From: Roseomonas sp. 18066
Lineage (GTDB): Bacteria; Pseudomonadota; Alphaproteobacteria; Acetobacterales; Acetobacteraceae
Length of the DNA stretch: 40,826 bases
NCBI RefSeq assembly: GCF_902706185.1
Contig: NZ_CACSJM010000040.1
Span: forward strand, 1 to 40,826
Direction: 5' to 3'
Shown: piece by piece, positions 15,795-25,165 of the stretch
Position numbering within the stretch: the stretch's first letter is position 1
Layout: each line of letters begins with the position of its first letter
Notes under the pieces: model-generated
The model's input: only the letters and a program-made list of their open reading frames with translations
The model's database searches: none
Told to the model about the DNA's origin: nothing
Translations under genes and position numbers: made by a program

Positions 15795-15822
15795 GGGCAG
15801 CGCCACCACAGCGGCGCTGCCC
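15795..15822 (-). terminator. Hairpin downstream of the M20 amidohydrolase gene
   Basis: GGGCAGCGCC-accacagc-GGCGCTGCCC is a perfect 10-base stem with an 8-base loop, starting eight bases after the stop codon. No U-tract follows on the minus strand. It separates the amidohydrolase from DUF3297. Confidence 0.6.
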
Positions 15823-15829
15823 TGGTTGC

Positions 15830-17266
15830 TCAGCGCGGGGCGCGCAGCGGCGGCGGCAGCACCTCGGCGGGGATCGGGCAGGCATAGGCGCGGCCGCCGG
15901 TGCGGCTGGTCAGCTCGGCCTTGGCGCGGGCCAGCAGCTCAGGGTCGCGGAAGGCGTCGAGCGCGGTCGCGGCCATGGCCTTGGCGGCCTGGACCATGCC
16001 CTTATGCGCATGCGGGCTCTTGCCCTGGGCCACCGCCTGCCAGGTGTGGAACGGCGTGCCCACCGCCCAGGTGGCGCCCCAGCACTGCACGGTGGGGACG
16101 ATCTGGCTGACATCGCCGATGTCGGTGGAGCCGTTGCCGGCCAGCGAGGTGCCGTCGAAATGCAGCACGCCGGCATGCAGCGGCGCGGCGCCGACGTCCT
16201 CGGGCGCGGCGACGGCGCGCAGGCTGTCGGCGATATCCTCCTCGCTCAGCGTCGCGCGGATCTCTTCGGCGAAAGCCAGGTCAGCGTCGTCGAAAGCGGG
16301 GGCGCCAAGGCGGGAGAGGTTCTCGAACATGCGCATCTCGAGCGCGGTGTTCGGGATGGTGTCGGAGCAGGCCTTGTCGATCTCGAGCGACATGCGGGTG
16401 CCGGTCATGATGGCGGCGCCCTCGGCGCAGGCGCGGACACGGTCGAACAGCGCCTGGGCGTCGCGCACCTTGGGGCCGCGGATCAGGTACAGCACCTCGG
16501 CATCGGCCTGCACGACATTGGGCGAATTGCCGCCGGAATTGGTGATGGCGTAGTGGACGCGGCAGTCGAGCGGCATGTGCTCGCGCAGATAGTTGACGCC
16601 GACATTCATGATCTCGACGGCGTCCAGCGCCGAGCGGCCCAGCCAGGGCGAGCCGGCGGCATGCGAGGCGCGGCCCTTGAAGCGGAAATAGACCTGGAAA
16701 TTGGCCATGGAGCGCTGCGAGTTGACGCTGCTGACCACGCCCGGATGCCAGGAGACGGCGGCGTCGATGTCGTCGAACACCCCCTCGCGCGCCATGAAGG
16801 TCTTGCCGGAGCCGCCTTCCTCGCCGGGGCAGCCATAGTAGCGCACGGTGCCCGGCAGGCCGTTGGCGGCGAGCTCGTCGCGCGCGGCGACCGCGGCCAG
16901 CATGGCGCCGGCACCCAGCAGGTTGTGGCCGCAGCCATGGCCGGTGGCCCCGGCGGTGACCGGCTGCGGCACGGCCACGCCGGCCGCCTGGCTGAGGCCG
17001 GCCAGGGCGTCGAACTCGCCGAGGAAGCCGATCACCGGGCCGCCGCTGCCGGCCTCGGCGAGGAAGGCGGTGGGGATGCCGCCCAGGTTGCGGGTGATGC
17101 GGAAGCCCTCGGCCTCGAGCAGCGCGATCTGCTCCTCGATCGAGCGGTGCTCGGCGAAGCGCAGCTCGGCATGGCCCCAGATGCGGTCGGCCATGGCGGA
17201 GAAGGCCGGGCTTTTCTGCTCGACGGCGTCCGAAAGCTGGGAGAGGGAGAGGGGGTCGTTGCGCAT
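15830..17266 (-). CDS. M20-family amidohydrolase, AbgB-like
   Basis: This 478-residue metal-dependent amidohydrolase is similar to p-aminobenzoyl-glutamate hydrolase subunit B. Metal-site residues are visible in GHGCGHNLLGAG (C112, H114), the catalytic/ligand glutamates in CPGEEGGSGK (E149, E150) and H174 in SWHPG. The dimerisation lid follows (RASHAAGSPWLGRSALDAVE), and the last ligand region is near GTPFHTWQAVAQGKS. It probably hydrolyses an N-acyl or peptide amide bond in the cytoplasm; no signal peptide is seen. The true substrate is unknown, since members act on aminobenzoyl-glutamate, acylated amino acids or small peptides. AGGCCCCGATGCG surrounds the start with only a weak ribosome-binding site. 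Confidence 0.92.
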   Translation of the reverse strand: MRNDPLSLSQLSDAVEQKSPAFSAMADRIWGHAELRFAEHRSIEEQIALLEAEGFRITRNLGGIPTAFLAEAGSGGPVIGFLGEFDALAGLSQAAGVAVPQPVTAGATGHGCGHNLLGAGAMLAAVAARDELAANGLPGTVRYYGCPGEEGGSGKTFMAREGVFDDIDAAVSWHPGVVSSVNSQRSMANFQVYFRFKGRASHAAGSPWLGRSALDAVEIMNVGVNYLREHMPLDCRVHYAITNSGGNSPNVVQADAEVLYLIRGPKVRDAQALFDRVRACAEGAAIMTGTRMSLEIDKACSDTIPNTALEMRMFENLSRLGAPAFDDADLAFAEEIRATLSEEDIADSLRAVAAPEDVGAAPLHAGVLHFDGTSLAGNGSTDIGDVSQIVPTVQCWGATWAVGTPFHTWQAVAQGKSPHAHKGMVQAAKAMAATALDAFRDPELLARAKAELTSRTGGRAYACPIPAEVLPPPLRAPR

Positions 17267-17351
17267 CGGGGCCTCGCGGATAGGGCGGCGCCACCGGATC
17301 GACGCCGCGGCGCCGGGCTTCCTTATGCCCGTCGCCCCGCCAGGTCAAAGC

Positions 17352-17370
17352 GCCGTGCCACGGGCACGGC
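17352..17370 (-). terminator. Hairpin downstream of the 68-residue gene
   Basis: GCCGTGCC-acg-GGCACGGC is a perfect 8-base stem with a 3-base loop, 14 bases past the stop codon. On the minus strand it is followed by GCTTTGA, a very weak T-tract. Confidence 0.55.
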
Positions 17371-17384
17371 CGCCCTCTGCTCGG

Positions 17385-17591
17385 CTAGAGGGCCGACATG
17401 TTGCGCAGCTGGCTCTCGCGCACGACGCGCTCATGGCCGTCGCGGCTGTTCTTCACCCGGTATTCGCGGTCGGTGCTGTCATTGGGCAGCAGGCGGGTGA
17501 TGGTATAGTCGCCCTGCGGCGCCGGGCTGTCATAGCGGCCGGGCATCAGGGAAATCTTCTGGCCGATGGCGAAGCGGTGAATTGGCAGCAT
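17385..17591 (-). CDS. Conserved small protein (68 residues), function unknown
   Basis: This small basic soluble protein starts MLPIHRFAIGQKISL and continues YTITRLLPNDSTDREYRVKN and RVVRESQL. It resembles a family of ~70-residue hypothetical proteins common in alphaproteobacteria; no function is assigned to my knowledge. The predicted content is mostly beta strand, as in a small SH3-like barrel. I chose the ATG at 17591 because AAGGAGA lies six bases upstream; the frame extends to 17645 without a ribosome-binding site. It sits directly downstream of the cold-shock gene on the same strand, but a strong hairpin lies between them, so co-transcription is doubtful. Confidence 0.82.
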   Translation of the reverse strand: MLPIHRFAIGQKISLMPGRYDSPAPQGDYTITRLLPNDSTDREYRVKNSRDGHERVVRESQLRNMSAL

Positions 17592-17700
17592 GCTGTCTCC
17601 TTCGGGCCCGGCAGCCCGGCGCAGGGCCAGGAGGCTGGGAAGCAAGGGGGGCCGGAGACGCTGGCCAGGTCCGGTGACGCAGCATCGCGTCCCGGAGGGT

Positions 17701-17735
17701 CGCGGCCGGGCACCCTGGAAGGGCGCCCGGCCGCG
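17701..17735 (-). terminator. Hairpin downstream of the cold-shock gene
   Basis: CGCGGCCGGGC (17701-17711) and GCCCGGCCGCG (17725-17735) form a perfect 11-base stem with a 13-base loop, seven bases past the stop. No U-tract follows on the minus strand. Confidence 0.6.
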
Positions 17736-17741
17736 GATCGA

Positions 17742-17948
17742 TCAGACCTGCTTCAGGTTGCCGGCAGAGACCTTGCCCTGCTGGCCGTGCTGCAGCTCAT
17801 ACTCCAGCTTGTCGCCCTCGCGCGGCTCACGCATGCCGGCGCGCTGCACATCGGAAATGTGCAGGAAGACGTCCTTGGAGCCGTCCTGCGGCTGGATGAA
17901 GCCAAAACCCTTGGTCGCGTTGAACCACTTGACGGTGCCGACGGGCAT
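17742..17948 (-). CDS. Cold-shock protein, CspA family
   Basis: This 68-residue single cold-shock domain protein binds single-stranded RNA and DNA and acts as an RNA chaperone. RNP1 is KGFGFIQ (13-19) and RNP2 is VFLHI (27-31), with W8 and F9 in the usual place (GTVKWFNATKGFGFIQP). The length is standard. AGGA precedes the ATG by about nine bases. A promoter about 140 bases upstream gives a long leader containing a stem-loop, as in E. coli cspA, so cold or growth-phase control through the leader is likely but unproven. A strong hairpin ends the transcript. Confidence 0.97.
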   Translation of the reverse strand: MPVGTVKWFNATKGFGFIQPQDGSKDVFLHISDVQRAGMREPREGDKLEYELQHGQQGKVSAGNLKQV

Positions 17949-18005
17949 GTTTTGATGTCCTGTTCATGACAGAATTCCGCCAGGCGAGATCGCCAGACGG
18001 ATCAA

Positions 18006-18038
18006 GCTTCGAGAGGTAGCGGTCAACAAGCTCGAAGC
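18006..18038 (-). promoter_or_regulatory. Stem-loop in the cold-shock mRNA leader
   Basis: GCTTCGAG (18006-18013) and CTCGAAGC (18031-18038) are perfect 8-base complements around a 17-base loop. The structure lies inside the inferred 5' leader of the cold-shock mRNA, about 60-90 bases before the start codon. It could influence cold-dependent stability or translation. Confidence 0.5.
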
Positions 18039-18090
18039 ACGGGCATGAGCTAGGAGAGCAGGCCGAAACCGAACAAAAACTGACGAACTG

Positions 18091-18119
18091 ACTATGCGCC
18101 TCCGGAGGCCCGGTTTCAA
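18091..18119 (-). promoter_or_regulatory. Promoter of the cold-shock gene with a palindrome in its spacer
   Basis: On the minus strand TTGAAA (18119-18114) and CATAGT (18096-18091) are exactly 17 bases apart, a good sigma-70-type match. The spacer contains GCCTCCGGAGGC (18098-18109), a perfect 12-base palindrome, placed where a repressor or a MerR-like activator would bind. The start point would be near 18084. Confidence 0.55.
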
Positions 18120-18284
18120 GCAAGATCGACCATGCTCCCGCCGCGGAGCACGGGATCGTCATGGCGCGCCGGCGAAGAATGCCGGATTCGGCCGATCAAA
18201 GCCAGGATAGCAGCGGGGGCGCGGCCTTGCCTGGGGCTGCGGCGCATGGTCCTGCTGGCGCAACGTCGAGCCGCAGGAGCGCCC

Positions 18285-19067
18285 ATGTCCCCGACGATGC
18301 AGACCACGGAGAAGCTTGCCCTCGGCCCGGTCGCCCGGATGACCTTTGGCGTCATCGGGCGGCAGCCGGCCACCTTTCTCGGCCTGCCGCTGCTGGTGGT
18401 GGCGCTGCCCAGCCTGCTGGCGCAGGTCGGCGTCGGCCGCTACCTGCTGCCGGGCGAGGCGATGCAGGATTTCAGCACCGGGGTGATGGCGCTGGGCATG
18501 GCCGCCGGACTCGGGCTCGGCCTTTTCGGGCTGCTGCTGCATTATGCGCTGCAGGCGGTGCTGACCTATGCCGCCGTCGCCGATTTCAACGGCCGCCGCG
18601 CCAGCGCGCTGGAGAGCGTCGGCCGTGGCCTGGCGGCGATGCTGCCGGCGCTGGGGGCGGCGATCCTGATGCTGCTGGGCATCGGGCTGGGCTTCCTGCT
18701 GCTGGTGATCCCGGGGCTGATGCTGGTCTGCATCTGGGCGGTGACGGTGCCGGCCGCGGTGGTGGAGCGTCCCGGCGCCGTCGCCGCGCTGCGCCGCAGC
18801 CGGGCGCTGACGCGGGGGCATCGCTGGCGGATCTTCGGGCTGCTGGTGTTCTACGGCATCATCAGCGTCGTGCTGAGCGCGATTCCCGCGGTGCTGGCTT
18901 TCGCCTTGATCGGCACCAGCTTCTACTGGGTCGATGGCGTGCTGCAGGCGGTGTTGTCGTCGGTCAGCGCGACGATCGGCGCGACCGGCAGCGCCGCGAT
19001 CTATGCCGAGCTGCGCCGCTTGCAGGAGGGCGCCGGCCCCGAAAGCCTGGCGTCCATTTTCGACTGA
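18285..19067 (+). CDS. Multi-pass membrane protein, YciC/GPDPase_memb-like
   Basis: This 260-residue protein has about six transmembrane segments (for example LPLLVVALPSLLAQ, AAILMLLGIGLGFLLLVIPG and FGLLVFYGIISVVLSAIPAV). The stretch VIPGLMLVCIWAVTVPAAVV followed by ALRRSRALTRGHRWRIFGLL is typical of YciC and of the membrane domain fused to some glycerophosphodiester phosphodiesterases. There is no catalytic domain, so I cannot assign a reaction. I chose the ATG at 18285 because CAGGAG lies six bases before it; the frame is open from 18132 without similarity. It is convergent with the RDD operon, with a bidirectional terminator between them. Confidence 0.8.
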   Translation: MSPTMQTTEKLALGPVARMTFGVIGRQPATFLGLPLLVVALPSLLAQVGVGRYLLPGEAMQDFSTGVMALGMAAGLGLGLFGLLLHYALQAVLTYAAVADFNGRRASALESVGRGLAAMLPALGAAILMLLGIGLGFLLLVIPGLMLVCIWAVTVPAAVVERPGAVAALRRSRALTRGHRWRIFGLLVFYGIISVVLSAIPAVLAFALIGTSFYWVDGVLQAVLSSVSATIGATGSAAIYAELRRLQEGAGPESLASIFD

Positions 19068-19084
19068 AAGAAAAAAGATGGGGT

Positions 19085-19106
19085 CCAGGGGAATTCCTTC
19101 CCCTGG
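19085..19106. terminator. Bidirectional intrinsic terminator
   Basis: CCAGGGGAA-ttcc-TTCCCCTGG is a perfect 9-base stem with a 4-base loop between two convergent genes. On the plus strand it is followed by CCTTGCTTGCTTGTTTTAC. On the minus strand, four bases of C/A are followed by ATCTTTTTTCTTTC, a strong T-tract. This is the best canonical terminator in the window. Confidence 0.85.
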
Positions 19107-19121
19107 CCTTGCTTGCTTGTT

Positions 19122-19997
19122 TTACTGATCGTGCTTGTCCTTGCGTCTTTTCCCGAAAAGCAGCTTGCCTTCAAGCTCCCGCCGCAGCGCGAGGTAATAG
19201 GCGCGAAGGAACTCGCCGTCCGCGAGGCTTTCGCCCTGCCAGTCGATCTTGCGCCGGATGCGTTCGGCGACTTCCCTGACGGTGGCCTCGCGGTTCTGCC
19301 GCAGAACGGTTTCCAGCACCTGCAGCTCCTTGACGCCATAGGCGCGCAGCTGCTCCGTGGTGAAGGCCGGCCCGGACCCGGCTGGCGCCGTCGCCAGGTC
19401 GGCAAGCAGGGCGCGGCGCGGCAGCTTGACCACCCAGGTGCCGGCCAGCAGGTCGCCGATGCGCAGCCGGTCCCGGTTGAACAGCGGGAAGAACAGGAAG
19501 ATCCCGGTCCAGACCAGCCCCGCCCCGGCGATCCAGCCGGAGACCGGGTCGTTGCCGGCGAAGAACATGGTGATGGGCAGGAAGATCTCGACCTCGCGCA
19601 CCAGGTTGCGGGCGAAGATGGCGTCGGCGCCGAGGCGGCCGCCATCGCGCGCCGCGACGCGCAGCCCCATCAGCCGCTTGCCCGGGGTGGCGTTGCTGGG
19701 GCGCAGCTCGAAGACGGTGAAGTAGAAGCAGCGCAGCAGGAAGAAGCTGAGCAGCCAGATGATGGCGGGCAGCGACAGGTCGGCGAAGCGGTTGCCGGCC
19801 AGCATGGCCCAGCAGAGGATGGTGATGGCGGCGAGGATCGCCACCATGATGGACAGGTCGATCAGGAAGGCGCCGGCGCGTTCCGAGGCCTCGCCCAAGG
19901 TCAGCCGCAGGTCGACGCCTTCGGGGGTGACGAAGCGGCGGATGCGGCCGGGCTCGCCGGCGTCGCGGCGGGGGGGCGTGTTGAGGGCCGCGCTCAT
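19122..19997 (-). CDS. RDD-family membrane protein
   Basis: This 291-residue protein has an RDD domain in its N-terminal two thirds. The family Arg and Asp positions lie in SERAGAFLIDLSIMVAILAA (R40, D47), with further membrane segments at about 75-95 and 150-175 and the conserved ATPGKRLMGLRV stretch. The C-terminal ~110 residues are soluble and charged (ELQVLETVLRQNREATVREV, RIRRKIDWQGES) and probably cytoplasmic. The biochemical function is unknown; some RDD proteins act as ion antiporters. It is the last gene of the six-gene MoxR operon, overlapping the SpoIIM gene by four bases, and is followed by a strong terminator. Confidence 0.9.
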   Translation of the reverse strand: MSAALNTPPRRDAGEPGRIRRFVTPEGVDLRLTLGEASERAGAFLIDLSIMVAILAAITILCWAMLAGNRFADLSLPAIIWLLSFFLLRCFYFTVFELRPSNATPGKRLMGLRVAARDGGRLGADAIFARNLVREVEIFLPITMFFAGNDPVSGWIAGAGLVWTGIFLFFPLFNRDRLRIGDLLAGTWVVKLPRRALLADLATAPAGSGPAFTTEQLRAYGVKELQVLETVLRQNREATVREVAERIRRKIDWQGESLADGEFLRAYYLALRRELEGKLLFGKRRKDKHDQ

Positions 19998-21019
19998 GCC
20001 GCGCGGCCCCGCGGCCAGCCGAAATAGAGCGCCCAGAAGACCGCGGTCGACCCGGCGATGGCGTAGCGCCAGAGGTCGCCCTGGATCAGCTGGCGGCCGA
20101 AGCCTTCCAGCAGCCCGGCCAGGACCAGCATGACGACGACGCCGCCCATGGCGGTGGCCGCCTGGCGCCCGGCGAGGCTGGCCGAGGCCAGCCGGCTGTC
20201 GGCGCCGGGGAAGGCGACGGCCAGGCCGATGCGCAGGCCGGCGGCGCCGGCCAGGATGATGGCCAGCAGCTCGGTCACGCCATGGATCATCAGCCAGCCG
20301 CCGAGCTCGAAGCCCAGGTCCTTGCGGATGAAGACGGCCAGCATGGCGCCCAGCATGGCGCCGTTATAGGCCAGCAGCAGCAGCGTCGGCACGCCGAAGG
20401 CGAAGCCCAGGGCGAAGGTCATGATGGCGATGCGGGCATTGTGGGTGAAGAGATAGGTGGCGAAGATCGAGAGGGCGTCGCCGCCGTTGCGCCCTTCGTC
20501 ATAGAGGGTGCTGCGCAGGTATTGCGCGGTGGCCTCCGGGTCGCGGCCGCCGGACAGGCCGGCGGGGACGAAGCTGCGGTACCAGTCGGGATCGGCCTGG
20601 ACCATGGCATAGGCCACGACCGCGCCGAGCAGGGTGACGAGGAAGGCGGCGAGCAGCTCGCGCCACAGCCCCTGGACGGCGCGCGCCCAGCCGCGGGCGA
20701 AGAAGCTGCCGAGCCGCTCGCCCAGGCTGGCGCGGCCGCCATAGACGAAGAAATAGGCGCGGGTGCAGAGCGCCTCGAGGTAGCGCACCAGCCCCTGGTC
20801 GAGCGAGGTGGCGCGGGCGATGGACAGCGCCGAGATGGCGCTGCGGTAGAGCACCGGGATGGCCAGCAGGTCGTCGTCGGAGAGCCGCCGCCAGCGGCCG
20901 GCCTCGGCCAGCTTGAGGAGGGATTCCAGCCGCTGCCACTCGGCCTCGCGCTCGCGGCGGAAGCGGTTGGAGCGCAGGGGAATATCACGCAGCGGCGCGT
21001 CGTTGACGATGTCGCTCAT
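19994..21019 (-). CDS. SpoIIM/DUF95-family membrane protein
   Basis: This 341-residue protein has a cytoplasmic N-terminus (to about 115) and four or more membrane segments (about 121-140, 200-230, 245-275 and 295-315). The conserved DUF95 features are visible in YLFTHNARIAIMTFALGFAF, LLLLAYNGAMLGAMLAVFI and GVTELLAIILAGAAGL. In sporulators SpoIIM works in peptidoglycan remodelling during engulfment. In proteobacteria the homologues sit in MoxR operons and their role is not known. The gene overlaps the RDD gene by four bases and starts ten bases after DUF58. Confidence 0.9.
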   Translation of the reverse strand: MSDIVNDAPLRDIPLRSNRFRREREAEWQRLESLLKLAEAGRWRRLSDDDLLAIPVLYRSAISALSIARATSLDQGLVRYLEALCTRAYFFVYGGRASLGERLGSFFARGWARAVQGLWRELLAAFLVTLLGAVVAYAMVQADPDWYRSFVPAGLSGGRDPEATAQYLRSTLYDEGRNGGDALSIFATYLFTHNARIAIMTFALGFAFGVPTLLLLAYNGAMLGAMLAVFIRKDLGFELGGWLMIHGVTELLAIILAGAAGLRIGLAVAFPGADSRLASASLAGRQAATAMGGVVVMLVLAGLLEGFGRQLIQGDLWRYAIAGSTAVFWALYFGWPRGRAA

Positions 21020-21029
21020 GGGCGCGGCC

Positions 21030-22339
21030 TCACAGCGCGTCGCGCTGCTTCAGCGCGTTGTAGCGGTCGATCAGCGCCGGGCCGAGCTCGCGGGCCGAGG
21101 CCTCGATGATCTGCACGCCCAGATGGCGCAGCTTTTCCATGACCAGCTCGCGCTCCTGCAGCATGGCGCCGGCGACGACGGCGCGGGAGACATCGTCGCT
21201 GCGGCGGGGGGCGGCGCCGGCCAGCGCCTCGAGCTCGGCATCGCGCAGCGCGACGAAGAGGACCAGGTGGCGCGCCATCAGCCGGCCGACATTCTCCAGC
21301 ATCAGCTCGGCGCCGGTGGTGTCGGCGAAGTCGGTGAAGACGACGACCAGCGAGCGCCGCTTCAATTCGCCGGCGAGGCGCGCCAGGCCGAGGGTGAAGT
21401 TGGTCTCCTCGGTCGAATAGTCGAGGCTCGCCGCCAGGCGCTGCAGCGTCGCGAAAGCGCTGGGCCCGACCAGGGCGCCGGAGGAGAGCACCGGCTGGGC
21501 GTCGAAGGCGAAGAGGCCGACGCGGTCGCCGCCGCGCAGCGCGACATAGGCCAGCAGCAGGGCGGCGTGCAGCGCGTGGTCGAGCTTCGGCAGCCCCTCC
21601 ATCGGCGCGCACATCAGCCGGCCGGTGTCGAGGGCCAGGACGACATGGTGGTTGGTCTCGGCATGGCTTTCGCGGGCCAGCAGCCGGACATGGCGGGCGG
21701 ATTGCCGCCAGGCGATGGCGCGCAGGCTGCCGCCCGAGCCGAATTCCTTCAGCGCATGGAATTCGGCGCTGTCGCCGATCTGCTGCTGCGCGCGCTGGCC
21801 GGGCGGCGCGTGGCGGGAGAAGAGCCGCATGGCGAAGTCGGTCACCGCCCGCGTGCCCGGGAATATTTTTATCACTGGCCCAGGGCCGAAGCTCTGTTGC
21901 CGCCAGGTCAGGCCGAGCGGCCCGCGCCAGCGCAGCCAGGCCATGGCCAGCCCGGCCTCGCCGCGGCGATGCGGGGTCAGGGTGACGCGGGCGACATCGG
22001 AGAAGACCTGGCGGGCCGGGGTCGCGGTGACCAGCGGGTCGAGTTCCAGCGCCAGCTCCAGGCTGGCGGGGGCGCGGCCGGGGAAGGCCGGGCGGAAGAC
22101 GGCCTCGGCGCGGTCGTCCAGGCCGACGGCGCCGGGCATGTCGAGCGCCAGCGCCAGCCCGCGCCGGCGCGCGCCCAGCGCCAGGTCCGCGGCAATCAGA
22201 AGAAGAACGAAAAGAATCCAGGCGATGCCCAGCACCCAGAGCTGCGGCAGGAACAGCGCCAGCAGCAGGGCCAGCGGCGCGCCGGCCGCCATCAGCGCGA
22301 TGGCGCGCCGGGTCGGATAGAGCGCGCCGCCGGCCGGCT

Positions 22340-22343
<4 letters not shown>
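21030..22343 (-). CDS. DUF58-family protein (von Willebrand A-like)
   Basis: This 437-residue protein has two N-terminal transmembrane helices (about 11-52). A beta-rich middle is followed by the DUF58 signature region [18 protein letters not shown] and a von Willebrand factor A-like C-terminal domain ([11 protein letters not shown] with the D-x-G/S-x-S-like strand, then [18 protein letters not shown]). DUF58 proteins are regular partners of MoxR AAA+ ATPases, which are thought to act as chaperones assembling or activating them. Its start overlaps the MoxR stop by four bases, supporting a functional pair. The molecular target is unknown. Confidence 0.93.
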
Positions 22344-23282
<939 letters not shown>

Positions 23283-23296
<14 letters not shown>

Positions 23297-24482
23297 GGGT
23301 CAATTCCTGTCTCCAGCGATGCAGGTTGCGGGCGGCGCGGACCAGCGCCGTCCGGTTGGTGGCGGCCTCGGCGGCCTGCCGCAGCGTGCCGAATCTTTTT
23401 GTCAGTTTTAGCGCCTTGCTGCGGCGCTCGATGGCCTCGGGGCTGAGGCGGGTCAGGCGGGCGGTCAGCGCGGCGTAGCGGCCGCCCATGCGGTGCTCGC
23501 GCCCCGCCAGCGCCAGCAGGGCCGCGGTGTTGTCGGCCAGCCCCCGCTGGCCGAGGGCCAGCGCCGCCACCTCGGCACGGGCCGGGCCGAAGCGGCGCGC
23601 GGCATGCCAGGCGGTCAGCAGGGCGGCGGCCAGCAGGCACAGGGTGGCCGCCAGGAAAGGCGGCTCCAGCGCCAGCTTCAGCGGGTTGCGCTGCCGCGCC
23701 AGCCCGTTCAGCGTGACGTCGAAGCGCACGGCGCCGCCGGCGCGCAGGCCGTCGATCACGCTGAGCGCGGTCTCGGCGCCCTCCAGCGTGCGCAGGCCGC
23801 GGTTGTTCAGCAGGTCCGGATCGGCCAGCACATACAGCTGGTCATAGCCGCCATGGCGGGCCAGCAGCATGCGGCCATTCGGATCGGTCAGCACCGGCGT
23901 GTAGTCGTCGCCCAGGATGCTCTGCACCCCCTCCATCGGCGCGGGCTTCAGCCGGCGCTTGCCCGGCAGCGGGCTGGCCGCGGTCAGCAGCGGCGTCGCC
24001 GTCTCCTCCGAGCGGGAGACCTTGCCGCCCTCCAGCAGCCGGGCGATGCCGGGCAGGCCGAGCAGCCGCGGGTCGCGCAGCCAGCCGGGATGGTCGGGGT
24101 CGGGGCGCGCCGACCATTTCGGCAGCACCAGCAGCACCGGCCCGGCGCGGTGCTCGACGATCGGCTCCACCTCGCCCCAGGCGGCGCCGGGGCGGGGGGT
24201 CAGCACCAGCAGCCCGGCGGGCAGGCCCGGCTCGGCCGCGCCGGGGGGCGCGCGGGAGATGCTGGCGGCGACGCCCTGCCCCTGCAGCAGCCGCACCAGC
24301 CCGGCATAGCCCAGCGCCGAGCGTGACAGCGCATGGCCGCCGGCATTCTGCCCGGCGCGCAGGTCGGGCTCGTAGATCGACAGCAGCAGGAAGGCGCCGA
24401 AGGACAGCACGCCGACCAGGATCAGCCACAGGGCGGCGACCGGCGAGAAGGCGGCGCCGGCCAGGCGGGTGGCCCTGCTCAT
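23283..24482 (-). CDS. DUF4350 domain-containing membrane protein
   Basis: This 399-residue protein has an N-terminal transmembrane helix (about 15-40), a large periplasmic DUF4350 region ([54 protein letters not shown]) and a second helix near 285-305 ([20 protein letters not shown]). A cytoplasmic helical tail rich in Arg and Leu ends the protein. The function is unknown; it resembles the GldG-like glutamine amidotransferase-like fold found in MoxR operons. The ATG at 24482 overlaps the DUF4129 stop by four bases, which decides the start; the open frame runs further to 24932 only as the shadow of DUF4129. Confidence 0.88.
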
Positions 24483-25099
24483 GTCCAGGCCTGGGGCTGG
24501 GTCAGGCGGGCGTAGAAGCCGCGGCATTCCTGCCACTGCGGGTCGCCGACGGCGCGGCCGCCGAAGACGGCGCGCTCGACCACCGCGGCGATGGCGCCGA
24601 AGGCGTCGCGCACCGCGCCGGGCAGGCCGGGCAGGGCCGCGATGTCGCGGCTGGTATAGGCCGGGCGCAGCAGGCGCGGGCGCTGGGCGCCGATCTCGGC
24701 CAGGCTCTGGTGCAGCAGGACGCGGACGGCCTCGGCGAAGCGGCCGGCCGCAGCCAGGGCATCGGCCTCGGCCAGCAGGGCGCCGGCGCGGGCGGCCTGG
24801 CGCTCGGCCTCGGCGGGGGTGGTCGCCGCGGGCTCGAGCCCCTCGCGGCGGGCGGCGGCGCGCCTGAGCTGGACGAGGACCACCCAGGCCAGGGCCAGGG
24901 CCAGCAGCACCAGCAGCCCCCAGAGGATCCATTGCGCCACGGGGCCGAGATGGACGAGCCAGTCCAGGTTCCAGCTGCTGCGGCTGCCGGTCGGCGGCGG
25001 CGGCGCGGGCAGCGGGTCCGGGAAGGCGAATTGCAGCCGGTCATCCGCCAGCAGCCGCTGATGCGCCGCGGCGAGGCCGGCCCGGGCGGTCTCGTCCAT
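24479..25099 (-). CDS. DUF4129 domain-containing membrane protein
   Basis: This is a 206-residue protein and the first gene of the six-gene operon. A Pro-rich segment precedes one transmembrane helix (about 56-77, WILWGLLVLLALALAWVVLV). The DUF4129 domain follows, with a helical hairpin (AGRFAEAVRVLLHQSLAEIG) and the signature YTSRDIAALPG with FGGRAVGDPQWQEC. It is related to the cytoplasmic end of some transglutaminase-like proteins, but no catalytic domain is attached here. I chose the ATG at 25099 because GAAAGG lies five bases before it; 25129 is an alternative. The function is unknown. Confidence 0.87.
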   Translation of the reverse strand: MDETARAGLAAAHQRLLADDRLQFAFPDPLPAPPPPTGSRSSWNLDWLVHLGPVAQWILWGLLVLLALALAWVVLVQLRRAAARREGLEPAATTPAEAERQAARAGALLAEADALAAAGRFAEAVRVLLHQSLAEIGAQRPRLLRPAYTSRDIAALPGLPGAVRDAFGAIAAVVERAVFGGRAVGDPQWQECRGFYARLTQPQAWT

Positions 25100-25165
25100 C
25101 GGGGCCTTTCGCGTCAGGTAAACCGGCAATGGCCGAGGCGCGGCCGGCTGTCCATGGCCGGATCA

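Larger units (their letters stand above)
17949..18284. other. Intergenic region: cold-shock leader and divergent promoters
   Basis: This 336-base gap holds the long 5' leader of the cold-shock gene (about 17949-18084), its promoter (18091-18119) and the upstream region of the plus-strand membrane-protein gene. CAGGAG at 18274-18279 is that gene's ribosome-binding site. No protein is recognisable here. Confidence 0.7.

Noticed and set aside
24483..24932. N-terminal extension of the DUF4350 protein
   Set aside because: The extra sequence is an Arg/Pro/Gly-rich shadow of the overlapping DUF4129 gene; the ATG at 24482 sits at the four-base overlap typical of this operon.
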